Part shown: positions 1 to 5,411 of the stretch, one piece after another
Position numbering within the stretch: position 1 is the first letter of the stretch
Layout: each line of letters opens with the position of its first letter
From: Candidatus Poseidoniaceae archaeon
GTDB lineage: Archaea > Thermoplasmatota > Poseidoniia > Poseidoniales > Poseidoniaceae
DNA length: 5,691 nucleotides
Direction of reading: 5' to 3'
NCBI GenBank assembly: GCA_013330765.1
Contig: DUHU01000067.1
Coordinates: 1-5,691, forward strand
The notes under the pieces: generated by a model
The model's database searches: none
What the model saw: the letters and a program-made list of their open reading frames with translations, nothing else
Told to the model about the DNA's origin: nothing
Position numbers and translations under genes: made by a program

Positions 1-1
1 C

Positions 2-343
2 GTTCCGCTACCACGCAACTACCCTGTGTTCGGCGACGACGCATTCGAGACCGGCACTGGTGTGCACGCCTCCGCGGTCATCAAGGCGATGCGAAAGGGC
101 GACCATTGGCTCGCTGACCGTGTCTATAGCAGAGTCCCAGCCGGTGATTTCGGTCTTAAGCAGGTCATTCGCATCGGTCACATGGCCGGTCGGTCCAACA
201 TCGTGCACTGGCTTGAGCAGCGTGGGCGTGAAGCCAGCGACGGGCTCGTCGGGCATCTCTTTGAGGTCGCGAAATCACAGCGTCGGTTGATGGAAGACGA
301 GGAAGTCGAAGCGGCCATTGCCGACTACGAGTCGGCTTCCTGA
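2..343 (+). CDS. leuA: 2-isopropylmalate synthase-type protein, C-terminal part (5' end outside window)
   Basis: The reading frame is open from the first bases, so only the last 113 residues are present. The stretch NYPVFGDDAFETGTGVHA, followed by the LADRVYSRVPA, FGLKQVIRIG and SNIVHWLEQRG segments, matches the end of the catalytic barrel and the following helical subdomain of 2-isopropylmalate synthase-like enzymes of the DRE-TIM metallolyase family. Those enzymes condense acetyl-CoA with a 2-oxoacid, here most likely 2-oxoisovalerate at the start of leucine synthesis. The protein stops soon after the AKSQRRLMEDEE helix, so the C-terminal leucine-binding regulatory domain of classical LeuA is absent. 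The GTG at 26 is internal to the frame and is not the start. The 3' end overlaps the opposite-strand gene by 19 bp. The family call is firm. Substrate is less certain, because homocitrate and citramalate synthases share the fold and the active-site residues are mostly upstream. Confidence 0.78.
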   Translation, partial: VPLPRNYPVFGDDAFETGTGVHASAVIKAMRKGDHWLADRVYSRVPAGDFGLKQVIRIGHMAGRSNIVHWLEQRGREASDGLVGHLFEVAKSQRRLMEDEEVEAAIADYESAS

Positions 344-1656
344 TCCGGCAACGGGTCACTGTCTGCCTCTTCTTTCTCCTCTTGCTCAAGGTCGAAGACC
401 GCCGTCACCCATTCCGCTTCTTCAGAGGTGGATTCCTCCACCGTGACTTCCTCAACGTCCTGCTCTTCACGCCAAATCGGGTCGCCTTTTGCGGCGGCCA
501 TCTGAAGCCGACCCTCCTCGTCCACGTGGCGCCCAACCAGGGAGCTGTGTTTGTTGAGCGGCAAGAAATGGCCCACGGGCATGCCTGCAGTGACGAACGG
601 ATTCGTCGCAATCGAGATCATCAGCCCGTCTTCCGGCGCCACGATGTCGACCGACATGCCGGGTGATCCTGGGTCAGAGATCGTGGCCACAACGTCACCT
701 TCGCGCATCATGGTTCCTTCTCGGACAAAGACGTCCAGCAGCCCTCCTTCACTGGCCCTCAGCCATCTGGATCCAGAGGCGAGCAGGCGGAACGCGGGAC
801 GCGCTGGTCGGCCTGGGATCATTTTCAACGAGCGGAGCACGTTGAGCGCCCCTTCGAAGGCGATTTTGACCGCGGATTGCTGGAGCGTGTCGGCTGCACC
901 ACCTTCGTACGTGATGCACGGTATGCCTTCCTCGTTTGCTGCGCGCCGCAGGCTTCCTCGGGGCGGTTCTGAATCGAGCACGACTTCAGCGCCGAAGGCT
1001 TTGGCCAACAGGTACGATGCAGGGTGAGCGAGGTTGACCCTGACTTGCGGCATGTTGGAGCGGCCTTTGGCCGCCGTGTGAAAGTCGATGATCGCATCCG
1101 CGTCTTCCATCAGCGTGGTCCAGAGCTGATGCGCCACACGCCGGGTGGTATTGGAGGTGGGTGAACCGGGGAAACTTCGGTTGAGGTCTCGCCCGTCTGG
1201 CAGGTACCGAGACTTGGAGCGAAATCCGGGAAGGTTGACCACTGGAATAATTCGAACCGTGCCTGCCATTGTTTCGGGGTCTAGCGCCCCTCCGGGTTCG
1301 GTAAATTTGGTGGAAAGCAAGTGCGTGCACGCGCTTGGCCCGGTCAACTCATCGCCGTGAACGGCACCGAGGATGTTGATTGTTGGGCCGGGCCTGCTGC
1401 CGTGGAAGACGGTGACTGGGATTGGCCATTGGTCCCCCATGCTGACGTTCAACAGGGGCACATGGACCGTTCGAAAGGAACCTGGGCCGATCCGTTTTCG
1501 CATGAAACGCAACGGGGCCCATTCTGCACCTCGGTCCCAATCAGGGTTGTTGGCAGGCTCGTGGGCGGCCAGCGCTTCCTCAATCGCACGCTTGCGCCGC
1601 TTGGGGATTTCGTGCGCGGTCTTGATGACCCTGCGCTTCTTCTTCCGCCCGGGCAC
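325..1656 (-). CDS. Succinylglutamate desuccinylase/aspartoacylase-family zinc hydrolase with acidic tail
   Basis: The family is a branch of the M14 metallocarboxypeptidase fold that removes acyl groups from N-acyl amino acids or related amides using one zinc ion. Counting from the GTG at 1656 (443 residues), AVHGDE supplies zinc ligands H100 and E103, DLNRSFPG (157-164) holds the substrate-binding Arg, DFHT gives zinc ligand H193, and ITYEGG gives the likely catalytic E251. Residues of about 299-365 form the usual C-terminal barrel-sandwich domain. The last 44 residues hold 19 Asp/Glu and look disordered. The N-terminus has a Lys/Arg-rich segment (PGRKKKRR) that family members usually lack. 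Start choice is uncertain. GTG 1656 keeps GC-rich, coding-like codons and leaves a 76-bp gap to the divergent gene. ATG 1503 would give 392 residues and still contain the whole domain. Starts at 1734 or 1761 would overlap the divergent thioesterase gene. No convincing ribosome-binding site marks 1656. The physiological substrate cannot be read from sequence. Confidence 0.85.
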   Translation of the reverse strand: MPGRKKKRRVIKTAHEIPKRRKRAIEEALAAHEPANNPDWDRGAEWAPLRFMRKRIGPGSFRTVHVPLLNVSMGDQWPIPVTVFHGSRPGPTINILGAVHGDELTGPSACTHLLSTKFTEPGGALDPETMAGTVRIIPVVNLPGFRSKSRYLPDGRDLNRSFPGSPTSNTTRRVAHQLWTTLMEDADAIIDFHTAAKGRSNMPQVRVNLAHPASYLLAKAFGAEVVLDSEPPRGSLRRAANEEGIPCITYEGGAADTLQQSAVKIAFEGALNVLRSLKMIPGRPARPAFRLLASGSRWLRASEGGLLDVFVREGTMMREGDVVATISDPGSPGMSVDIVAPEDGLMISIATNPFVTAGMPVGHFLPLNKHSSLVGRHVDEEGRLQMAAAKGDPIWREEQDVEEVTVEESTSEEAEWVTAVFDLEQEEKEEADSDPLPDQEADS

Positions 1657-1732
1657 GGTTGCCGCTCGGAGCGGCCGTTCATCAATGGTCGGATGCGCAC
1701 ACCTGAAAGGCCCCCCTCCTGCATGCCTCGGC
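1657..1732. promoter_or_regulatory. Divergent intergenic region between hydrolase and thioesterase genes
   Basis: This 76-bp spacer must hold promoters for both divergent genes if the GTG at 1656 is the hydrolase start. I see no clear TATA box, -10/-35 pair or operator palindrome. The stretch is fairly GC-rich and has a run of six C followed by TCC at about 1711-1719. No GGAGG-type site precedes the thioesterase ATG at 1733, so that mRNA may be leaderless. If the hydrolase really starts at 1503, the region would be about 230 bp. Confidence 0.35.
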
Positions 1733-2203
1733 ATGGCTGCGCCGGAAGGTGTGCAACGCACCTATGCTCCGAGTTCGATTTGCTACGGCTGCGGCCCTGC
1801 CAATCCTCACGGCCTCCGAATCAATTCCTACAAGGAAGGGGATGAATTGGTGGCCTTCTTCCGACCAGAACCGCACCACCACGCCTTTCCCGGAATGGTC
1901 AACGGGGGCATCATTGGAACCTTGCTGGATTGCCATGGAAACTGGGCCGCTGCCGTTGGATTGATGGAGGCCAACGATGAACCTGAACCCCCGTGCACCG
2001 TCACGGCTTCCTACGGCGTTCGCCTGTTGAGACCCACTCCGATGGACACCGACCTCAAGGTCACGGCCAAGGTGACGAAAATCGAAGGCAGGAAGGCTTG
2101 GGTGGAGATGGCGCTCGAGGCCGACGGCACACGTTGTGCAGAGGGCGACGGCTTGTTTGTCGCCGTCAAGGAAGGGCATCCTGCTTACCATCGTTGGTCG
2201 TGA
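1733..2203 (+). CDS. PaaI-like hotdog-fold thioesterase
   Basis: The product is 156 residues, the usual size for single-domain hotdog thioesterases. These cytoplasmic enzymes, normally dimers or tetramers, hydrolyse acyl-CoA thioesters. CYGCGPANPHGLRI (17-30) is the characteristic N-terminal motif of this subgroup. PGMVNGGIIGTLLDCHGNWAA (split here as 53-61 and 62-73) matches the strand-loop-central helix that carries the active site, in which a Gly-Gly backbone and an acidic residue (D66) polarise the thioester. VTASYGVRLLRPTP (90-103) and the following strands complete the sheet. The frame is open far upstream (to about 1373), but that part is antisense to the hydrolase gene. The ATG at 1733 puts the family motif at its normal distance from the N-terminus. 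No ribosome-binding site is visible. It is first in a tight cluster, with the next gene starting 9 nt after its stop. The acyl-CoA substrate is unknown; no partner gene here points to phenylacetate metabolism, so the paaI name is not applied. Confidence 0.85.
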   Translation: MAAPEGVQRTYAPSSICYGCGPANPHGLRINSYKEGDELVAFFRPEPHHHAFPGMVNGGIIGTLLDCHGNWAAAVGLMEANDEPEPPCTVTASYGVRLLRPTPMDTDLKVTAKVTKIEGRKAWVEMALEADGTRCAEGDGLFVAVKEGHPAYHRWS

Positions 2204-2207
2204 GGTG
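2202..2207 (+). promoter_or_regulatory. Ribosome-binding site supporting a TTG start for the SprT-like gene
   Basis: GAGGTG overlaps the thioesterase stop codon and sits 5 nt before the TTG at 2213. Neither the GTG at 2225 nor the ATG at 2240 has a comparable site upstream, which is why the rarer TTG is preferred. Confidence 0.5.
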
Positions 2208-2212
2208 TCCTT

Positions 2213-2755
2213 TTGCGTCCCAACGTGACCCAAGCCCAGATGCTTCGCGTCCTTCAGGACGAGGTCTTCGAAGGCATGCGGTCCATGGAGACGTGGAAGG
2301 GGCAGGACTTCTCCGTCCTCCGAAAGATCCCCCTTGGCGTGCTTCGGAAAGGAACGGTCCGTCGTCATGGCGTCACCCGCTGGGTCCGAGGCGCCCGTCC
2401 AGACCGACTGACGCCGGGTGAAGTTCGCGTCATCGGCTTGCATCCTGCCTTGCTGTCGTCCGAATGGTGGCCCTATGCCGGGTTTGTTTTGCATCACGAA
2501 CTCATTCATGCGACGGGCCACAGAAGGCATGACACCGCCTTTCGGGCGTGGGAGCATGCGTGGCCAGTTCCACCAAACGGGAAGGGCGCAGAGGCGTTTG
2601 CAAAGATGCTCCATCTTGCCTCGGCCCGTTGGTGGTGGACGTGTTCCTCCTGCGATGTGAAACATCCTCGTCAACGCCGATCAAACGGCCGTTACGCGTG
2701 CCGTCGTTGCGGCGCCGTGTTGGTGGACTTGCCGGCTGAGGAGGTGGGTGCATGA
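2213..2755 (+). CDS. SprT-like zinc metallopeptidase with C-terminal zinc ribbon
   Basis: The 180-residue product carries HHELIHATGHRRHDTAF (94-110). H95, E96 and H99 form the HExxH zinc site, and H106 is the likely third ligand, matching the GH-(G)-x-x-F position of SprT/Spartan proteins. A CxxC pair at 144/147 and a second at 163/166, inside an RRSNGRYACRRCG context, make the C-terminal zinc ribbon that many SprT-like proteins have. Eukaryotic Spartan degrades DNA-protein crosslinks; the role of most prokaryotic relatives is not established, so DNA repair is an inference. The basic N-terminal half (many Arg and Lys between 37 and 66) would suit nucleic acid contact. The TTG start is chosen for its GAGGTG site; ATG 2240 would remove nine residues and no motif. 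It follows the thioesterase after 9 nt, and its TGA overlaps the ATG of the next gene (ATGA), which implies translational coupling. Confidence 0.82.
   Translation: MRPNVTQAQMLRVLQDEVFEGMRSMETWKGQDFSVLRKIPLGVLRKGTVRRHGVTRWVRGARPDRLTPGEVRVIGLHPALLSSEWWPYAGFVLHHELIHATGHRRHDTAFRAWEHAWPVPPNGKGAEAFAKMLHLASARWWWTCSSCDVKHPRQRRSNGRYACRRCGAVLVDLPAEEVGA
2738..2746 (+). promoter_or_regulatory. Strong ribosome-binding site for the 666-residue membrane protein
   Basis: GAGGAGGTG lies inside the end of the SprT-like gene, 5 nt before the ATG at 2752. Its GGAGGTG core is a near-perfect complement to the usual 16S rRNA tail. It fixes the start and allows re-initiation at the ATGA overlap. Confidence 0.75.
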
Positions 2756-4752
2756 GGGTGCTTGCTTGGCTCACCGTGGCGATGTTCATGTTGTTGGCCA
2801 TTCCGGGAGCCTCTGCAGGCTTTGAGGAGGGAGAATCCGTCCAGCATTTGTCTTGCCTCGCCGAGGGCGATTGTCGCTTGACCACCGTCCCTTCGGGTGA
2901 GGACACGGTGTCTGGGCAGAGCCAAGGGACCCCTTTCTCCCCAGAACGTGTCCTCTTTGAGTTCGAACTTTACCCCGCTCAGGACGTGCTTGCGCTGCTA
3001 CCGGAATCCATCACGGACATCGAGATTGATCTTCGCTTCGACGACGACCCCACACGTCTGACCTGGCCAGACGTGGCCTTGACCCTGGTCCACGGCAGCG
3101 GTGCCACCTCGTGGACCATGGCAGCGGAAGAGGGCGGTGATGGACCGGCTTACACGACCGATGCGGTGGATTTGGACCTCGACGAAGGGCGCGTCATCTG
3201 GCCAGACGACGGTGCCAGGCTTTTGTTGAGTTTCTCCATCGACCGTCCAGCGACATGGACGCTCTACCTGTATGGCGATTCGACGTTCGACATGGACATC
3301 GCTTGGTCCGCCGACCCTGATGTGGCCGACGTTGATGAGCCAAGCTCTCGAAGTGAGCCAGCAGCCGTGGAGTTCGAAAGCGCGCATGACGGTGCGCTTG
3401 TCGGCGGTGAATCGGATTGCTTCGTGTTCAACATCGAGACCCATGAGGTGCTAAGATTGCTCATCACCTGGGACGCCGTTCCGCTCGAACTTCAACAGCA
3501 GTCCGCACAACCTGAACTCCGATTGTCCTCAGGTTTGTTGGCGCCAACTCCTGAAGTCGAGGTTGTTGCAGACGATGACGGGACCATCACACGGTACCGT
3601 TGGCGCGCCTTGCAAGAAGGGGAGGCGACGCTTTGTCTCGAAGGAGAAAGCGATCGGTTTCAACCGTACGTGTGGGCTGGGTTGCTGAGTTTCGAAGGCA
3701 TGGGTCCTGTCGATCCCAGCGGGTTCACCGGCGAAGGACTGTATCCGGCAGGGGGTGGGCAAGTCGAGGGTTCGGGGCCCTCAGTCTCGCTTTCAGATCC
3801 TCCCAGCGGCGTACGGGCCCTCCCCGGCCTGATGCTTCTTTTCGTGGGGTTGCTCGAATTCACCCGTCGAACCACGTCGTGGACGCTTCGCTTCGGCCTG
3901 ACCGTGCCGGGTCTTGCTTTGTTGATGCTGGGAGGCGTGTTCAACCCGCTCATTTCGGCGTCCACCGCCGTGCAGCAGGAGGGGGAGTTGGATCTTGAAA
4001 GCCTGATTGATCAGCGCCTCTCACAACTGTGGGATGTCGCCCATCCCGGCGTCCCCGAATCCACGTTAATCACCCACTCTGGTGCCACCTTCGGCCGTCT
4101 GGACGGTGAGGATCTCCGTGTTCGCTTGGTGATCACATCGGCCACGCCGATGGACGATGGGCGCTACCAGCTTCATCCTGAAGGCTTGGACGACATTCGG
4201 CTTGACGAGCTGATTTTCGCCCATGTGGCCAAGGAAGGAGCGACTGGCCAAGCTCAAGCGGACCATGTTCAGCGATTTGTGCTTCTCGCAGGGCGTTCGC
4301 TCCTGTTGGATTTGATCGTCCTCGAAGCGTTGTTGGTCGTGGACGAACGCCCTTCCAGCAGCGTGCTTCATCTTCGAACACCGATGGTGGACACCGCAGC
4401 CTCGGGTTCCGTCACGGCTCCTGCTTGGGCCACACGTCCGGAAACCATCGATGCAGGTGCATGGTCGGTGCTTCAGGACGCCCTGTTGCCCCAACGCATC
4501 GCGGTTTCCTTGTGCGATTGTGACCTTGACCTGCTCGATGTCCGCTTTGTGGCCGCCTCGGGCCTTCAGTCATCTGACCTTCCACGACATGATGCATTGA
4601 CTTCGGCCGGTTCCTTCCTTGGGGCCCCCTTTGCAACGGCCATGCTCGGCGTGCTGTTGATGGCCGCAGGAGCGGGCCTCGAACACCGCCGCAGGGCGGA
4701 AGCAGACCGCTTGGCTGCGAAGATGCTCAGGGATGCGCATCTGTGGGATTGA
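2752..4752 (+). CDS. Large secreted/membrane protein of unknown function with two ectodomain regions
   Basis: I do not recognise a named family for this 666-residue protein. Residues 1-22 are a signal peptide: a hydrophobic core ending in an ASA|G-type cleavage site. Residues 23-353 are acidic, with alternating beta-strand-like segments. Within them, about 205-315 (SAHDGALVGG, SDCFVFNIETHE, then EATLCLEGES) resemble the strand pattern of PPC-like (pre-peptidase C-terminal) beta-sandwiches. Two hydrophobic segments, about 355-370 and 380-402, flank a basic loop (TRRTTSWTLR). A second ectodomain spans about 403-620, and a third hydrophobic segment at about 621-641 is followed by the basic EHRRRAEADRLAAK tail. 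The positive-inside rule predicts both large domains outside and the tail inside. Cysteines fall in possible disulphide pairs (C35/C41, C223/C295, and a CxC at 588/590). No catalytic motif is evident. A surface sensor, adhesion or envelope-assembly role is only a guess. Translation is coupled to the SprT-like gene, a cytosolic-looking protein with no obvious link. Confidence 0.85.
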   Translation: MRVLAWLTVAMFMLLAIPGASAGFEEGESVQHLSCLAEGDCRLTTVPSGEDTVSGQSQGTPFSPERVLFEFELYPAQDVLALLPESITDIEIDLRFDDDPTRLTWPDVALTLVHGSGATSWTMAAEEGGDGPAYTTDAVDLDLDEGRVIWPDDGARLLLSFSIDRPATWTLYLYGDSTFDMDIAWSADPDVADVDEPSSRSEPAAVEFESAHDGALVGGESDCFVFNIETHEVLRLLITWDAVPLELQQQSAQPELRLSSGLLAPTPEVEVVADDDGTITRYRWRALQEGEATLCLEGESDRFQPYVWAGLLSFEGMGPVDPSGFTGEGLYPAGGGQVEGSGPSVSLSDPPSGVRALPGLMLLFVGLLEFTRRTTSWTLRFGLTVPGLALLMLGGVFNPLISASTAVQQEGELDLESLIDQRLSQLWDVAHPGVPESTLITHSGATFGRLDGEDLRVRLVITSATPMDDGRYQLHPEGLDDIRLDELIFAHVAKEGATGQAQADHVQRFVLLAGRSLLLDLIVLEALLVVDERPSSSVLHLRTPMVDTAASGSVTAPAWATRPETIDAGAWSVLQDALLPQRIAVSLCDCDLDLLDVRFVAASGLQSSDLPRHDALTSAGSFLGAPFATAMLGVLLMAAGAGLEHRRRAEADRLAAKMLRDAHLWD

Positions 4753-4901
4753 ACCTCTACGGGGGAACCTTCCTTGCCGTTGAACATTTGAGCAGGTTGA
4801 CCGCAGGTGTTTTTCACTCCTCGCACTCAGGTTCTTGTTGCGGTGTTCTGATGGCGAAGGAGAATTCGGGTCTTCTGAAATTGAAACAAGGTGTCGCCAT
4901 C
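4753..4901 (+). other. Intergenic spacer upstream of the nuclease-like gene
   Basis: This 149-bp gap is the longest in the window. It contains a T5 run at 4810-4814, which could act as a weak archaeal-type terminator for the upstream cluster, and an AAGGTG ribosome-binding site at 4888-4893. I find no convincing TATA box or inverted repeat. The nuclease-like frame is open across the whole spacer. An in-frame ATG at 4851 is a possible alternative start, which would extend the protein by 17 residues. Confidence 0.4.
4888..4893 (+). promoter_or_regulatory. Ribosome-binding site that decides the nuclease-like start
   Basis: AAGGTG lies 8 nt before the ATG at 4902. The upstream in-frame ATG at 4851 has only a poorer GCGGTG stretch in front of it, and the product from 4902 begins right at the conserved-looking FGERWAEALL helix. 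Confidence 0.5.
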
Positions 4902-5381
4902 ATGAGTTCCAGAACCTTTGGTGAACGCTGGGCAGAAGCCTTGCTGCAAGCCCGTTACGGTGAGACGTATGGACTTGAACGAAGCAAGAATCAGGCGTAC
5001 GATTTGGTTGAACGTGGAGGTCTACGAGCAGAAAGCAAATTTTCACGGCTCTTTGTCCCGATTTCGAAGGTGAAAGACGACCTCAAATTGCCCCTCGCAC
5101 AGGGTTCGTCGAAGTCATTTGCCTCCCTGAGTGGGACCTGGACAGCCAATTTTCAGAAGCTGCATCCTTCAGAATTTGACGTCTTATACTACGGGCTGGT
5201 GTTGAACGAAGGAATTCTAATTCATCGGGCAAAGGTGGAGGAGCTCCATCTCTCAAACCAGCATCGAAACACCACCACGATCAAGCAGTTCCATATCGAT
5301 CAGGACTCACTCGCTGCTCATCAAAAGCACCGTATCGAGTTGCTGAGTTGGGACACCCTGCTCTCGATTGTCGACGGTTGA
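4902..5381 (+). CDS. Putative PD-(D/E)xK-type nuclease, restriction-endonuclease-like
   Basis: The 159-residue product fits the layout of a small PD-(D/E)xK nuclease. An N-terminal helix with a glutamate (FGERWAEALL, E8) is followed by AYDLVERGGLRAESK, where D34 and the E44-S-K46 triplet sit on two predicted strands as metal-binding and catalytic residues. A later strand pair (FDVLYYGLVLNEGILIH, 92-108) comes after a helix containing FQKLHPSE. This order is typical of type II restriction enzymes and related DNA nucleases. I cannot name a specific family, and the assignment rests on a short motif. The ATG at 4902 is used because of its AAGGTG site; 4851 would give 176 residues. No methyltransferase or specificity gene is in the window. 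Hand-counted GC over 4921-5340 is about 50%, against about 62-70% in sampled stretches of the preceding gene, and AT-ending codons are commoner, which suggests acquisition by transfer. Alternatives are a Holliday-junction or repair nuclease, or an inactive relative. Confidence 0.72.
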   Translation: MSSRTFGERWAEALLQARYGETYGLERSKNQAYDLVERGGLRAESKFSRLFVPISKVKDDLKLPLAQGSSKSFASLSGTWTANFQKLHPSEFDVLYYGLVLNEGILIHRAKVEELHLSNQHRNTTTIKQFHIDQDSLAAHQKHRIELLSWDTLLSIVDG

Positions 5382-5384
5382 AGC

Positions 5385-5406
5385 GCAAGCCCCGCCGTGG
5401 GGATGC
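5385..5406. terminator. Small hairpin between convergent genes, possible bidirectional terminator
   Basis: GCA-AG-CCCC, a 5-nt loop (GCCGT), then GGGG-A-TGC can fold into a 4-bp GC stem extended by three more pairs across a small internal loop. It occupies most of the 30 bp between the two convergent stop codons. No T-run follows on either strand, so termination is inferred from position only. Confidence 0.3.
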
Positions 5407-5411
5407 AGGTC

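Noticed and set aside
551..1027. Plus-strand frame of 158 codons
   Set aside because: It is antisense to the catalytic domain of the hydrolase and has no motifs.
1373..1732. Upstream extension of the thioesterase frame on the plus strand
   Set aside because: It is antisense to the hydrolase coding sequence and its zinc-site region lies just downstream. The thioesterase family motif sits at the expected distance from the ATG at 1733.
1657..1761. N-terminal extension of the hydrolase to ATG 1734 or GTG 1761
   Set aside because: It would overlap the divergent thioesterase start, and the added residues resemble nothing in the family. A GGAG-like stretch before 1761 falls inside the thioesterase gene and is probably chance.
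1682..2674. Long open frame of 330 codons on the minus strand
   Set aside because: It is antisense to the thioesterase and SprT-like genes, both of which have clear family motifs. Its translation has no recognisable domain and reflects GC-rich shadow coding.
4066..4494. Minus-strand frame of 142 codons
   Set aside because: It is antisense to the second ectodomain of the large membrane protein; its composition is typical of a shadow frame.
4780..4808. GCAGGT repeated at short distance (GCAGGTT and GCAGGTG) upstream of the nuclease-like gene
   Set aside because: It is only six to seven bases long and imperfect, and the same hexamer occurs by chance elsewhere in the window, so it is not a supported repeat or attachment site.
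4743..4901. N-terminal extension of the nuclease-like frame back to 4743
   Set aside because: The added residues would start inside the preceding gene, have no good ribosome-binding site and look unlike coding sequence. The AAGGTG site favours 4902.
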